From contig CAKQTH010000006.1 of assembly GCA_934276635.1 (NCBI GenBank), positions 10,004 through 74,003 on the forward strand: a stretch of 64,000 bases of DNA, given 5' to 3'. Below, in pieces: positions 35,220 to 45,345 of this stretch. The stretch comes from an uncultured Alphaproteobacteria bacterium. Lineage in GTDB: Bacteria > Pseudomonadota > Alphaproteobacteria > RF32 > CAG-239. The translations under genes were made by a program, and so were the position numbers. The notes under the pieces were generated by a model, which was not told the origin of the DNA, did no database searches, and saw only the letters and a list, made by a program, of their open reading frames with translations. How positions within the stretch are numbered: the first letter of the stretch is position 1; the number at the start of each line of letters is the position of its first letter.

Positions 35220-36164
35220 TTATAAATTTTCCATCAAATTTTCGATATCTTTCGGAGAGTTTACCGAAAAAGAGTTAATATTTTTCAAATCGCGGCGTGC
35301 CAGTGAAGAAAGCACTTTTCCGGCGCCGATTTCAACAATGTCCGTAATGCCGTTTTCTTCAAAATACGCCATTGTTTCGCGCCATCTGACCGCACCGGTA
35401 ACCTGTTTTATGAGGCAGTCGATAATGTCTTCTTTTTTGCTGATTTTATCGGCCAGAACATTTGCGACGACCGGAATTTTTGCATCTGATGCGCAGACCT
35501 GATGCAACGCCTTGTCCATAATGATTTTGGCCGGTTCCATCAGCGGGCTGTGAAAAGGCGCACTGACAGACAGTTTTACGCATTTTTTCGCGCCGAATTC
35601 ACCGGCAATTTCAATCGCTTTATCAATCGCCTGCATATGTCCGGAAATCACAATCTGTCCGTTTGAATTGTCGTTTGCGGCAACGCAATAATGGTTTTCG
35701 TCAGATGCAGCCTCAATCAGTGCATCGATATCTTTTACCGACATACCGATAACCGCGGCCATTGCTCCCATGCCGAGAGGAACGGCTTTTTGCATCGCAT
35801 CTCCGCGGATTCTGAGCAGTTTTGCCGTATCGGTCAATGAAAACACTCCGGCAGTGCAGCAAGCGGAATATTCTCCGAGCGAATGCCCAGCCACGAGCGA
35901 AATTTTTTGTTCTAAGTTAACGCCGAATTCTTTTTGCAAAACGCGGATAACCGCCATGGAATTTGCCATCAGCGCCGGTTGAGCGTTTGAAGTCAGTATC
36001 AGATCGGCTTCTGTTCCTTCGGTCATAAGTTTGAACAAATCCTGTGAAAGAGCATCGTTTACTTCTTCAAAAACTTCTCGTGCAGAGGCGAAGTTTTCGG
36101 CCAGTTCTTTTCCCATGCCGACAAACTGTGAACCCTGTCCTGGAAATACAAAAGCATATTTCAT
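35220..36164 (-). CDS. fabD: Malonyl-CoA:ACP transacylase
   Basis: FabD loads malonate from CoA onto acyl carrier protein. The 314-residue protein starts MKYAFVFPGQGSQFVGMG and has the nucleophile motif GHSLGEYSA near residue 92 and the catalytic His in SVSAPFHSPLM near residue 205. The ATG at 36164 has AAGGAC upstream; a longer open frame to 36368 overlaps the ftsK promoter region and is rejected. Confidence 0.94.
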   Translation of the reverse strand: MKYAFVFPGQGSQFVGMGKELAENFASAREVFEEVNDALSQDLFKLMTEGTEADLILTSNAQPALMANSMAVIRVLQKEFGVNLEQKISLVAGHSLGEYSACCTAGVFSLTDTAKLLRIRGDAMQKAVPLGMGAMAAVIGMSVKDIDALIEAASDENHYCVAANDNSNGQIVISGHMQAIDKAIEIAGEFGAKKCVKLSVSAPFHSPLMEPAKIIMDKALHQVCASDAKIPVVANVLADKISKKEDIIDCLIKQVTGAVRWRETMAYFEENGITDIVEIGAGKVLSSLARRDLKNINSFSVNSPKDIENLMENL

Positions 36165-36324
36165 ATAATTCAGTCCTTTTCTTTCATAATTTTCGTATAG
36201 CTTTATATCGGTGCGCAAAAAAGTCAAGAAAACAAAACAAATCTGCTGAATTTTGTTTATAAAATTAAGAGTTTTTTGAACTTTTGTATGTAAATTATGA
36301 AGATAATAAAAGAGGAAAGAAAAA

Positions 36325-38583
36325 ATGGTAAAAACAAAAAACAAAAAACAATCTGATTTTATGAGCAAAATATGTAAAAGATTATGCGGCGTGTTCTTTA
36401 TTGCGGTGGCTTTTTTGATATGGGGAAGCTTTGTCGGATATAACCCGAACGACCCATCGTTTAATATGGCCAGCAGCGCGCCGGTGCAAAATTATCTCGG
36501 TACATTCGGAGCCACAACCGCCAATCTGACACTGGGGTGGTTCGGTGTTGCTTTTGCGGTGTTTTTATTTGCATTTGTTGCTTGGGGATATTCGTTTTTG
36601 AGGTATCAAAATGTTCCGGAGCTGAAATATCGCGTGATTTCGTTTGTGCTCGGAATTTTGTTTTTTTCCACGATGCTCGGTCTCAAAAATGTGAATATTT
36701 TCAACAATGTCAGCATATCCGGCTGTATGGGAAAATACATGGCTGAAAAATTGATGACCATGATTAATTCTGCGGTAAATTTTTCATATTTGACCGAAAC
36801 GATAATGATTGTTTTGGGGCTGTTTTCGTTTTTCTTTTTCAACTTTGCCTGCGGACTGACCTGCAAAAAATGGTATAATGTCGTCAAAAAAATCGTTCTT
36901 GCCGTTGTATTTGTTGCAACTGCGGTGAAAAACGCGGTTGTCTGCGTTGCAACTTGGGGCAAGAAAAAACAGCCGGAGAAGCCGCAACGCAAAGAACCGA
37001 AAATGTATGAAGAAAGCAAAGCTCCGAAAAAGAAAAAAGACGAACCGGTAAAACAGGCAAAAACTTTTATCGCCAAAAAAGTTGAAGACGATTATCAATA
37101 TCCGTCTACCGACTTGCTGTCCCGCCCGAAAAAGACCAGAGAAAACAACGAAATATCCGAAAAAGAATTGATGGAAATTTCTAAAAAGCTGGTTTCCGTG
37201 CTTCAGGAATTCAGAATCGACGGACAGATTGTTAAGGTTCGTCCGGGGCCGGTCGTAACTTTGTTTGAGCTTGAGCCTGCACCGGGGATTAAAACTTCCC
37301 GCGTTATCGGGCTTGCCGATGATATTGCGCGTTCTATGTCCGCGGTTTCGGTTCGTATTGCGGTTGTCCCGGGTTCAAACACCATCGGTATTGAGCTTCC
37401 GAACAAAAATCGCGAAACCGTTTGGTTTAAGGATTTGATTGAAGACGAAGATTTTGTGAATACCAAAAACAGCCTCAATGTTGCGCTCGGGAAAGATATC
37501 GGAGGTAAAAATGTGTATGCCGATTTGGCGAAAATGCCGCACCTTTTGGTTGCCGGAACCACCGGTTCGGGAAAATCCGTCGGCGTCAATACGATGATTT
37601 TGTCGCTGCTGTACAGAATGAAGCCCGAAGAGTGCAGATTGATTATGATAGACCCGAAAATGCTCGAATTTTCAATGTATAACGGAATTCCTCATTTGTT
37701 GACACCGGTGATTACCGACCCGAAAAAAGCCGTTGTCGGGTTGAAATGGGCGGTTCACGAGATGGAAGAAAGATATCGCTCGATGGCGCAGCTTAATGTC
37801 CGCAACATTATGAGTTATAATCAAAAGGTTAAGGAAATTAAAGAGAGCGGAATTCCGGCCGTGCGCAAAATTCATGTCGGATTTGATGCTGAAAGCGGAA
37901 AGCCTTTGTATGAAGAACAAAAAATGGATTTGACACCGCTGCCGTATATTGTGATTGTAGTTGATGAAATGGCGGATTTGATGTTGGTTGCAGGCAAAGA
38001 AGTTGAAGGTGCCATTCAGCGTTTGGCACAAATGGCGCGTGCTGCCGGTATCCACCTGATTATGTCGACGCAGCGTCCGTCGGTTGATGTAATTACCGGA
38101 ACCATAAAATCTAATTTCCCGACCCGTATCAGCTTTCAGGTTACCTCAAAAATCGACAGCCGAACAATCCTCGGGGAGCAGGGCGCCGAGCAGCTGTTGG
38201 GTATGGGCGATATGCTCTATATGCCGGCCGGTTTGCGCCCGATGCGTATTCACGGCAGCTTTGTGAAAGATTGCGAAGTTGAGGCGGTTGTAAACTTTTT
38301 GAAAGAGCAGGGCGCGCCCGAATATATCGAAGAGGTTACGCAAGGTGAGCTTGACGGCAAAAACGGCAAGTCTTTGTTTGATGACGATGATGAAAGTTCC
38401 GGCGGTGACGATTTGTATAATCAGGCCGTTGAGATTGTGCGCAATGACAAAAAAGTTTCTATCAGCTATGTTCAAAGACGTCTGAAAATCGGGTATAACC
38501 GTGCGGCCACGATTGTGGAAAAAATGGAAGAAAACGGAGTAATCTCCGCGCCTGACCACAGCGGAAAACGCGAGGTTTTATAA
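36325..38583 (+). CDS. ftsK: DNA translocase FtsK
   Basis: FtsK couples septation to chromosome dimer resolution. The 752-residue protein has four N-terminal membrane segments (residues about 15-190), a basic linker (about 200-255), the alpha/beta motor with Walker [14 protein letters not shown] near residue 415 and Walker [12 protein letters not shown], and a C-terminal gamma winged helix ([25 protein letters not shown]) for KOPS reading. A GAGGAAAG site precedes the ATG. Its stop overlaps that of the convergent yqaA-like gene by six bases. Confidence 0.94.
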   Translation: MVKTKNKKQSDFMSKICKRLCGVFFIAVAFLIWGSFVGYNPNDPSFNMASSAPVQNYLGTFGATTANLTLGWFGVAFAVFLFAFVAWGYSFLRYQNVPELKYRVISFVLGILFFSTMLGLKNVNIFNNVSISGCMGKYMAEKLMTMINSAVNFSYLTETIMIVLGLFSFFFFNFACGLTCKKWYNVVKKIVLAVVFVATAVKNAVVCVATWGKKKQPEKPQRKEPKMYEESKAPKKKKDEPVKQAKTFIAKKVEDDYQYPSTDLLSRPKKTRENNEISEKELMEISKKLVSVLQEFRIDGQIVKVRPGPVVTLFELEPAPGIKTSRVIGLADDIARSMSAVSVRIAVVPGSNTIGIELPNKNRETVWFKDLIEDEDFVNTKNSLNVALGKDIGGKNVYADLAKMPHLLVAGTTGSGKSVGVNTMILSLLYRMKPEECRLIMIDPKMLEFSMYNGIPHLLTPVITDPKKAVVGLKWAVHEMEERYRSMAQLNVRNIMSYNQKVKEIKESGIPAVRKIHVGFDAESGKPLYEEQKMDLTPLPYIVIVVDEMADLMLVAGKEVEGAIQRLAQMARAAGIHLIMSTQRPSVDVITGTIKSNFPTRISFQVTSKIDSRTILGEQGAEQLLGMGDMLYMPAGLRPMRIHGSFVKDCEVEAVVNFLKEQGAPEYIEEVTQGELDGKNGKSLFDDDDESSGGDDLYNQAVEIVRNDKKVSISYVQRRLKIGYNRAATIVEKMEENGVISAPDHSGKREVL

Positions 38584-39162
38584 AAATTTCAGCAGATAAA
38601 AGCTGCCGATGAGCAGAATAAAAAACAAAATTGAAAGAAGACCGAGATTTTTTTCAATAAATCGTTTCATCGGCGCTCCGAATCTGTAAAGCAACCATGC
38701 TACCAAATAAAACCTCAATCCTCGCGCCAAAATTGAGGCGATTGTAAAAACAAAAAAGTTGAGATGTACGGTTCCGCTGGCGATTGTAATGATTTTGTAT
38801 GGAAACGGAGTTATGCCGGCGCCGAACACAATCCATGAACCATATTCGGTATAATATTGCTGAAATTTAGCAAATTGCGCCATATAACCATACATTTCCA
38901 GCATTGGTTTGGCCAGTAAATCGAAAAACGATACGCCGATAAGATATCCCAAACAGCCACCCAAAACGCTGGCAACCGTAGCCAATCCGGCAATTTTCCA
39001 TGCTTTGTTCGGAGTTGCCAGAACCATCGGAATAATCATAATATCAGGCGGAATCGGAAAAAACGAGCTTTCGGCAAAAGCGACGACAAACAGCCAAAAC
39101 ATCGCGTTTTTCTTAGAAGAAAGCGACAATACACTGTCGTACGATTTGCGGATAAAGTTCAT
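38578..39162 (-). CDS. YqaA/DedA-like membrane protein
   Basis: The 194-residue membrane protein belongs to the VTT/SNARE-associated (DedA-like) group: [18 protein letters not shown] near residue 30 is the YqaA hallmark, and [15 protein letters not shown] near residue 115 is the second conserved loop. It has about five membrane segments. Related proteins flip or transport lipids. It is convergent with ftsK and overlaps its end. Confidence 0.83.
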   Translation of the reverse strand: MNFIRKSYDSVLSLSSKKNAMFWLFVVAFAESSFFPIPPDIMIIPMVLATPNKAWKIAGLATVASVLGGCLGYLIGVSFFDLLAKPMLEMYGYMAQFAKFQQYYTEYGSWIVFGAGITPFPYKIITIASGTVHLNFFVFTIASILARGLRFYLVAWLLYRFGAPMKRFIEKNLGLLSILFFILLIGSFYLLKFL

Positions 39163-39196
39163 TTTCAGCCTCAGTGATTACAATTTTTTATAATCA

Positions 39197-39787
39197 TTAG
39201 CTTAAAAACTTTTCGCTGTCTTGAATATTATCTTTCTTGTCCACATAAAAAGCGTGCGGCGCGTTGTTTATGCTCGAGTTGTCGTATTTTTTGAGGTTTA
39301 TAATCACATTTTTCGGGTTGTTTTTCTTCAGATACAAGTTTGCCGCGTCAATGTTATGAACTTTGAAAACGGAATTTTTGTTCGGAAAATCAAATGCATC
39401 TGATTCAATAAACCTTTCCGCCAGCAAAACATCGTGTTGTTTTCCGCCGTCGCAATAGCTCTCGACAATGTCAACAAATTTTTCCAAATTTATCGGAAGA
39501 GGGAGATAGTGCGCAACCTCGGGATATATTTTTTGATTTTTCATGTCGGCAATAACAATCAGCGGCGAGCGCGAAAGTATTCCGTTTTTCTGCAGACTGG
39601 AAATTATGTTCCTGTCAAAGTCGTTTTTGCTGCCGATTATGAGGATATCAGCCGCAATTTCTCTGGCATACAGCAAAAATTTATAGGCGTTGGTCGTTGC
39701 AAAAACTTCATAACCGCGAGCCGTCAAAAAATCGTAAAAGGCGTTCATAACCGCCCAATTTTTGTGCAAAAAGAAAATCCGCCGCAT
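39197..39787 (-). CDS. Degenerate receiver-like domain protein
   Basis: The 196-residue product has a CheY-like N-terminal half (RRIFFLHKNWAVMNAFYDFLTARGYEVFATTN to YLPLPINLEKFVDIVESY), but the usual phosphoacceptor Asp appears as Gly (ADILIIGSKND), so it is probably a pseudo-receiver that is not phosphorylated. The C-terminal 75 residues have no recognised output domain. No histidine kinase is nearby. The ATG at 39787 is preferred over the GTG directly before it. Confidence 0.55.
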   Translation of the reverse strand: MRRIFFLHKNWAVMNAFYDFLTARGYEVFATTNAYKFLLYAREIAADILIIGSKNDFDRNIISSLQKNGILSRSPLIVIADMKNQKIYPEVAHYLPLPINLEKFVDIVESYCDGGKQHDVLLAERFIESDAFDFPNKNSVFKVHNIDAANLYLKKNNPKNVIINLKKYDNSSINNAPHAFYVDKKDNIQDSEKFLS

Positions 39788-39856
39788 CACAATTTCTCAT
39801 CTTTGAAAGTTATAGTTTGCAATATATATATGATGCGGCGGAAAAATTTTAAGAGG

Positions 39857-40705
39857 TTATAACAGATTTTTTTGCTTTTTATAGGCCAAAACCATGTTGT
39901 CAAGCAACATTGCAATCGTCATCGGCCCGACACCGCCCGGAACCGGTGATATCCAGCCCGCAACATCAAGCGCATTTTCAAAATCAACATCGCCGCAAAG
40001 CTTGCCGTCAATATGGTTTATCCCGACATCAATGACAATCGCGCCTTCTTTTATCCAATCTTTTTTCACAAGCTTTGGACAGCCGCAGGCCGCAACCAAA
40101 ATATCGGCATTTTTGCACAATTCATCCAAATTTTTTGTTCTTGAATGCGCAACTGTGACGGTACAATCGCGGTTCAAAAGCATTGTCGCCATCGGACGGC
40201 CGACAATGTGGGAACGCCCGATTACAAGCGCATTGCGCGAAACAAAAGATTTTCCGATGCTTTCTATCATTTTGATAATGCCTTTCGGAGTTGCCGAGGC
40301 AAGCGCGTTTTTCTCGTCGTTTTCAAGCAGCCATTTTTGCATCGGTCCGAAGCCGTCAACATCTTTTTGCGCAGCAATGCGTCCGGTGATGTCTTCGGCG
40401 TTTATGTGGCGAGGCAGCGGCAACTGAACAATAATTCCGTTGACTGTTTCATCGGCGTTCAGCTTATCTATTAGCGATAGCAGTTCTTCTTGAGAAGTTT
40501 GTTTGTCTTTTTCATATATATCGGCACAAATTCCGACTTCTGCCGCGGCTTTTTGTTTGCCCTTGATATAAAGGCGGCTGGCTGCGTTGTCGCCAACCAA
40601 AATAATCGCCAGCTTCGGGGTATATCCGTTTTTTTCGATTTCCTGCTTCAAAAAGAATCGAGCTTCTTGTGCCAGAGCTTTCCCGTCTATAATTTCTGCG
40701 CTCAT
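39857..40705 (-). CDS. folD: Bifunctional methylene-THF dehydrogenase/cyclohydrolase
   Basis: FolD interconverts 5,10-methylene-THF and 10-formyl-THF. The 282-residue protein has the catalytic region RLYIKGKQKAAAEVGI (catalytic Lys near residue 52), VQLPLPRHI, the NADP-binding VIGRSHIVGRPMATML near residue 160 and the C-terminal PVPGGVGPMTIAML. It is probably co-transcribed with the DUF167 and yggT genes upstream, 11 bases away. Confidence 0.94.
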   Translation of the reverse strand: MSAEIIDGKALAQEARFFLKQEIEKNGYTPKLAIILVGDNAASRLYIKGKQKAAAEVGICADIYEKDKQTSQEELLSLIDKLNADETVNGIIVQLPLPRHINAEDITGRIAAQKDVDGFGPMQKWLLENDEKNALASATPKGIIKMIESIGKSFVSRNALVIGRSHIVGRPMATMLLNRDCTVTVAHSRTKNLDELCKNADILVAACGCPKLVKKDWIKEGAIVIDVGINHIDGKLCGDVDFENALDVAGWISPVPGGVGPMTIAMLLDNMVLAYKKQKNLL

Positions 40706-40716
40706 AAACTTCTCCT

Positions 40717-41034
40717 TTATGATTTGAGTAGTTGTTCCAAAAGTTTGTCTTTGTCCGTGATGTTTGTTTTTATGCTGATTTTTTTATATTTATCAAGCTC
40801 ACCGGATACAATTTCAAAAGATGATTTTGCGATTTTGAGTTTTTTTGCCAGAAAATCAATCAGCTCTTTGTTCGCCTTGCCTTTTTCGGGAACCGCGCAT
40901 ATGCTGATTTTCAAATAATCGCCGTCCGGAGAGCAAAAAACATCTTTTATCTGACACGAAGAAGAGTTAGGTTGCAGCCTAACTCTTAACAAAAAACCTT
41001 CGTTTGTTTTATCTATCACACTATTGCAAAGCAT
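40717..41034 (-). CDS. DUF167 (YggU) family protein
   Basis: The 105-residue protein has the DUF167 core LLRVRLQPNSSSCQI, LKISICAVPEKGKANKELIDFLAKKL and FEIVSGELDKYKKISI. The function of the family is unknown. It overlaps the yggT-like gene by 14 bases; yggT-yggU adjacency is common in proteobacteria. Confidence 0.87.
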   Translation of the reverse strand: MLCNSVIDKTNEGFLLRVRLQPNSSSCQIKDVFCSPDGDYLKISICAVPEKGKANKELIDFLAKKLKIAKSSFEIVSGELDKYKKISIKTNITDKDKLLEQLLKS

Positions 41035-41323
41035 AGTTCATAATGTTGCTGAACAGGCGGAGAACAAAGAGCAATGCAATAATCATAATGAACGGAGAAA
41101 CATCAACGCCGCCGAGAGGAGGAACTTTTGCACGAATCTTCGCATAAACCGGCTCTGTGAGAGCTTTGAGAATTTCAACCAATTTCTGTGAATATTTGTT
41201 GTTTACTTCAATAATTTTGAAGTGAACCAGCCAATGAAGGGCAACCTCAACAACAACTACCACAAAATACAGATTAGCTATAAACGCCAATATATAAAAG
41301 AAAGGCTCCAATACAATACCCAT
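41021..41323 (-). CDS. YggT family membrane protein
   Basis: The 100-residue protein has one hydrophobic N-terminal helix, a cytoplasmic stretch with LVEILKALTEPVYAKIRAKVPPLGGVDVSPF, the YggT signature, and a second helix. YggT proteins are linked to cell division and osmotic tolerance, but the mechanism is unclear. It sits between the folD-side genes and the hypothetical gene at 41356. Confidence 0.88.
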   Translation of the reverse strand: MGIVLEPFFYILAFIANLYFVVVVVEVALHWLVHFKIIEVNNKYSQKLVEILKALTEPVYAKIRAKVPPLGGVDVSPFIMIIALLFVLRLFSNIMNYALQ

Positions 41324-41355
41324 AAAATAATCTCCTTATAAAAAAGTATCACTCA

Positions 41356-42405
41356 TCAGCGATTGTTACTCACTTGATGGAATTTGTCAACATTAAATGC
41401 TAATTTTCTCGCCTCATTATAATTGTAGCGCGGATCGTTGTGCACCGGAGCGCGTCTTTCCGTAATCTGAGCAAGATGTTCGGCAATTTGTTCTTTTGAA
41501 CGGCTTGTGTTATTAATTCTGTTTTCAACGATGCGTCCGCTGATGGCTCTGTCATAAGAATTCATGGCGTTCAAATCTGCCCGTTCAATGTTTTCGCGCA
41601 GCCGTTTTTCCCAATCATAATTGTTTTTGAGGTCAAAATCGTTTGTGTGGTCAATCCCGTATCTGCGCAAAACCTCAGCCGAAACGGAAGCCGTAAGTCC
41701 CAATCCGAGAACAGTGTAAAGCCCGTCAAGGCTTGAGTTATCATTCGAATCATTTTGATTTTGTGCAAGGGTTTCATTATGTTCATGCGAGCAGCAGGAA
41801 TGTGTTTCGGCATTTTCTTTTTTCTCTTCTTCTTGCCTTTCTTGCTCGACTTTTGCAAATGTTTTAGACTTTGTGTATTGAGTAATGATACTGCGCATTT
41901 CTCTGAGTTTTAAGAGTTTATATTTCAGCTCGGCGGCTTTTTGTTTTGCTTCCGGCGATGCGCTTTTTTCATATAACCCGATACAAACCATAATCTCGGC
42001 TTCGCGGTTGAACGAATCTTTTACAAAGCCTTCTCTTTGGTTGATATCTTCATCGGTAATTTCACCGTCATTCATATTATAGAGAATTTCTTTGGTTTCA
42101 TCAATCCATTCAAGATATTCGTTATGTGTGCCGATGCCGGAGTCGGTATTTTCGAGCGAAGTTGCAATCGAAAACAACAAATCGTCAACTCTGACTTTGT
42201 CTTGTCCCATTTTTAAGGTTGCATCATTGTCAAGGTGCATAATTTGGCTTGACAGCTTGTCGTTTGCACTGTCCGGAATTTTCGGATAGGTGCTTTTTAT
42301 GCCTTTTTTGACAATCTGCTTGTCGTTCGGGGCATCTGCGCGTTTGAGTAAAGCAGCTTGCTTTATTCTTTGCAGTTTTTCTAAGGTGCTTGTATCATCT
42401 CCCAT
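41356..42405 (-). CDS. Hypothetical helical protein with Cys/His patch
   Basis: The 349-residue product is mostly charged and helical with no signal peptide. A coiled-coil segment (about residues 165-210, EQERQEEEKKENAE) is followed by a short SCCSHEHNET patch that could bind metal, a small hydrophobic segment (LYTVLGLGLTASVSAEVL, about 230-247) and a basic C-terminus. I do not recognise it. The hydrophobic segment resembles the RIGLGLGLTASAAGAYF segment in the 22793-26476 protein. It is 12 bases from the TerB-like gene, likely one operon. Confidence 0.65.
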   Translation of the reverse strand: MGDDTSTLEKLQRIKQAALLKRADAPNDKQIVKKGIKSTYPKIPDSANDKLSSQIMHLDNDATLKMGQDKVRVDDLLFSIATSLENTDSGIGTHNEYLEWIDETKEILYNMNDGEITDEDINQREGFVKDSFNREAEIMVCIGLYEKSASPEAKQKAAELKYKLLKLREMRSIITQYTKSKTFAKVEQERQEEEKKENAETHSCCSHEHNETLAQNQNDSNDNSSLDGLYTVLGLGLTASVSAEVLRRYGIDHTNDFDLKNNYDWEKRLRENIERADLNAMNSYDRAISGRIVENRINNTSRSKEQIAEHLAQITERRAPVHNDPRYNYNEARKLAFNVDKFHQVSNNR

Positions 42406-42417
42406 GATATATACTCC

Positions 42418-42864
42418 TTATTTTACATCTTCAAAAATCAATCTTGCCTGTTCAAGCCAGATGATTCTGTCAATTACCCAATTACTTATTTGTTCGATTT
42501 TATCAAGCTCTATGCCCATTGCCTGACCTGCATTGCCGATAAACAGAGTTTCTCTGTCGGACAAAACATCGTCGCTGTGAGCCAAAAAGCACATTTCTTT
42601 AATCAGTTCAAGCGCAACGCGGCGGGGTGAAATTTTTTTCAAATCCGCCAAAAGGCTTTCTTCCGAATCATTTTTGATATATTTTTGAATAATTTTTTTA
42701 TCAAGCCCGTATTCGTCGGCGATTGTTTCAATAAACGAAAGCTCTTCGTTATCAAAGCGGTCATCGGCATTTGCCAGAAAAATCAAAGTTCTGAGAAAGA
42801 TTATTTTCTGTTCATCGGTCAAAGATTCAAAATTGTTTGTATAATTTTCGGATATATCAGCCAT
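42418..42864 (-). CDS. TerB-like helical protein
   Basis: The 148-residue all-helical protein has two repeats of the tellurite-resistance TerB pattern: LIFLANADDRFDNEELSFIETIADEYGL and MCFLAHSDDVLSDRETLFIGNAGQAMGI, each with an Asp-rich turn that could bind metal. TerB-like domains occur in stress and membrane-surveillance systems, but no Ter operon is present. The ATG at 42864 has AAGGAA upstream. Confidence 0.68.
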   Translation of the reverse strand: MADISENYTNNFESLTDEQKIIFLRTLIFLANADDRFDNEELSFIETIADEYGLDKKIIQKYIKNDSEESLLADLKKISPRRVALELIKEMCFLAHSDDVLSDRETLFIGNAGQAMGIELDKIEQISNWVIDRIIWLEQARLIFEDVK

Positions 42865-43040
42865 AGTTGTTTCCTTGAAATGTGTAAAACCTATTGTTAT
42901 GGTACAATAATGGACAAAAAAAGTCAATTAAAAAAGAAAAAACGCAATATCTTTTGCAAAACATAAAAAATGTATGGAAAAAAATTAACCAATAGCATAA
43001 TATACAGAGAGAATAACATAAATTACGAGATGAGAAAAAT

Positions 43041-44375
43041 TTGAAAAAATTTTATATAAAAACTTTCGGCTGCCAGATGAATGTCTATGATTCCGGAAGA
43101 ATTGCAAATATTTTGGAAAATATGGGGCTTGAGGCAACAAATCATCAGGCCGATGCAGATATCGCCATATTCAATACCTGCCATATCAGAGAAAAAGCCG
43201 CAGAAAAGGTTTTTTCCGACCTCGGACGGGCAGAGCTCATAAAAAAAGAACGCGAACAAAACGGACTTGATACAATTATCGGCGTTGTCGGCTGCGTTGT
43301 TCAGGCAGAAGACGAACAAATTGCAAAACGCGCTCCGTTTGTCGATTTTGCCACAGGCCCGCTCACATATCACAGAATTCCCGAGATGCTGGCAAAAATA
43401 ATGCGCCGCAAAAAACACGCGGACAGCATTATTGATACGGAATTTCCGGTTGAGGCAAAATTTGATTTTTTGCCGGAGAATAAAGCATCGGGAGGCTGTT
43501 CGTATTTGGCAATTCAGGAAGGTTGCGACAATTTTTGCACATACTGCGTTGTGCCGTATACCCGCGGAGCGGAATATTCCCGTCCGGTTGCAGAGGTTGT
43601 TGCCGAGGCAAAAAAACTTGTTGCCGGCGGAAGTTTGGAACTTAATCTGTTGGGGCAGAATGTCAACTCGTACCACGGCGAAGATGAAAGCGGCAAAGAA
43701 CGCAATCTGGCATATTTGCTACGCAGAATTGCCGAAATTGACGGTTTGGAGCGTATCAGATATACAACATCGTATCCGGCCGATGTCGATGACGATTTAA
43801 TCGCCTGCCATCATGACCTGAAAAAGCTGATGCCGTATCTGCATCTTCCGGTTCAATCAGGCTCGGACAGAATTCTCAAGGCGATGAACAGACGCCACAC
43901 TTCAGATGATTATAAACGCATTATTGACAAACTTTATGAGGCAAATCCGGAGCTTAGGATGTCATCAGACTTTATTGTCGGATTTCCGGGTGAAACTGAT
44001 GAAGATTTTGCCAAAACCGTTGAAATGGTAAATTATGTAAAATATATTCAGGCCTTTTCGTTCAAATATTCTAAAAGAGCCGGAACACCGGCGGCAATTA
44101 TGCCTAATCAGGTGGAAGAAAAGGTAAAAAAACAACGACTTGAAGAGTTGCAGAATCTGCTCTTCTCGTATCAGGAAAAGTTTAATTTGTCTTGCATCGG
44201 AAAAACGATGTCGGTTCTTTTTGAGCAAAAAGGGCGGCATAAAGGGCAGCTTGTCGGCAGAACTCCGTATATGCAAAATCTACACGCCGATGCGGACAAA
44301 TCTTTGCTCAACAAAATTGTTAATGTGAAAGTGGTGGAAGCCACAACAAATTCTCTTAGCGGAAAGGTGGTCTAA
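43041..44375 (+). CDS. miaB: tRNA-2-methylthio-N6-dimethylallyladenosine synthase
   Basis: MiaB adds a methylthio group to i6A37 of tRNA. The 444-residue protein has the three N-terminal cluster cysteines (TFGCQMN, NTCHIREKA, VGCVVQAE), the radical-SAM motif CDNFCTYCVVPYTRG near residue 157 and a C-terminal TRAM domain. The start appears to be TTG at 43041, preceded by GAGATGAG; an ATG at 43030 is out of frame and hits a stop at once. It begins the miaB-phoH-ybeY-corC-lnt operon. Confidence 0.94.
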   Translation: MKKFYIKTFGCQMNVYDSGRIANILENMGLEATNHQADADIAIFNTCHIREKAAEKVFSDLGRAELIKKEREQNGLDTIIGVVGCVVQAEDEQIAKRAPFVDFATGPLTYHRIPEMLAKIMRRKKHADSIIDTEFPVEAKFDFLPENKASGGCSYLAIQEGCDNFCTYCVVPYTRGAEYSRPVAEVVAEAKKLVAGGSLELNLLGQNVNSYHGEDESGKERNLAYLLRRIAEIDGLERIRYTTSYPADVDDDLIACHHDLKKLMPYLHLPVQSGSDRILKAMNRRHTSDDYKRIIDKLYEANPELRMSSDFIVGFPGETDEDFAKTVEMVNYVKYIQAFSFKYSKRAGTPAAIMPNQVEEKVKKQRLEELQNLLFSYQEKFNLSCIGKTMSVLFEQKGRHKGQLVGRTPYMQNLHADADKSLLNKIVNVKVVEATTNSLSGKVV

Positions 44376-44376
44376 A

Positions 44377-45345
44377 ATGGCAGAATTGTGTTTTGAACTT
44401 TATAATAATCAGCTGGTGCAAAAAATTGTCGGGACATCTGACAAAAATTTGAAATTGCTTGAAAAAATCCTCGGCGTTGATATCTCATGCTTTGGGAATC
44501 AGATTACGGTTACCGGCGACAAACAAGCGGTTGAACAGGCAAAAGAAGCCATTGACCTTTTGTATCACAAAGTCAGCAAAGGCGTTGAAATCGGTGAACA
44601 GGAAGTTAAGGCCGCGGTTCGTTTCAGCGGAGAATATAAAAATGCTGAAGAGGCAAAAAATATGACCGATATTGTGCTGAAAACCAAAAAGCGCCACATC
44701 TATCCGCGTTCGGCCACACAGGCAAAATATATTCAGGAAATGATGGACAATGAGCTTGTGTTCGGCTTGGGTCCTGCTGGAACAGGTAAAACATATCTGG
44801 CGGTTGCGCTTGCGGTTACGATGATGCTTGAGGGCAAAATCGACAAGATTATTCTTTCCCGTCCGGCGGTTGAGGCTGGTGAAAACCTCGGATTCCTACC
44901 CGGTGATTTGAAAGAAAAAGTAGACCCGTATCTTCGTCCTCTTTATGATGCATTATATGAAATGCTGCCGGCGGAAAATGTGGATAAAAAAATCGCACTC
45001 GGAGAAATAGAGATTGCCCCGCTTGCGTTTATGCGCGGACGCACGCTTTCCAACGCTTTTGTGATTTTGGACGAGGCACAGAACACTACTCCGATGCAGA
45101 TGAAGATGTTTTTGACCAGACTCGGTGAAAATTCGAGAATGGTTGTTAACGGCGACTTGAGCCAGGTAGACTTGCCGCGCGGAACAATCTCGGGTTTGCG
45201 CGATGCGCTTGATACCCTGAAGAATGTGCCGAATATCAGTTCGGTTACTTTCAGCTCGGCAGATGTAGTCCGTCACGGACTTGTTGCAAAAATTGTTCAA
45301 GCCTATGAAAAAAGAGCAAAAAAAGATGATGCAGACAGAAAATAA
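44377..45345 (+). CDS. PhoH-like ATPase
   Basis: The 322-residue protein has a KH-like N-terminal part and the PhoH ATPase domain with Walker A GLGPAGTGKTYLAVA near residue 130 and Walker B FVILDEAQNTTPMQMKMFL near residue 230. PhoH-like proteins work with YbeY in RNA metabolism. It starts one base after the miaB stop and overlaps ybeY. Confidence 0.92.
   Translation: MAELCFELYNNQLVQKIVGTSDKNLKLLEKILGVDISCFGNQITVTGDKQAVEQAKEAIDLLYHKVSKGVEIGEQEVKAAVRFSGEYKNAEEAKNMTDIVLKTKKRHIYPRSATQAKYIQEMMDNELVFGLGPAGTGKTYLAVALAVTMMLEGKIDKIILSRPAVEAGENLGFLPGDLKEKVDPYLRPLYDALYEMLPAENVDKKIALGEIEIAPLAFMRGRTLSNAFVILDEAQNTTPMQMKMFLTRLGENSRMVVNGDLSQVDLPRGTISGLRDALDTLKNVPNISSVTFSSADVVRHGLVAKIVQAYEKRAKKDDADRK

Noticed and set aside
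36606..37098. Minus-strand frames inside ftsK
   Set aside because: They lie opposite a clear ftsK reading frame and show no family features or start signals.
43030..43044. ATG start for miaB at 43030
   Set aside because: That ATG is out of frame and meets TGA after four codons; the TTG at 43041 gives the conserved N-terminus.
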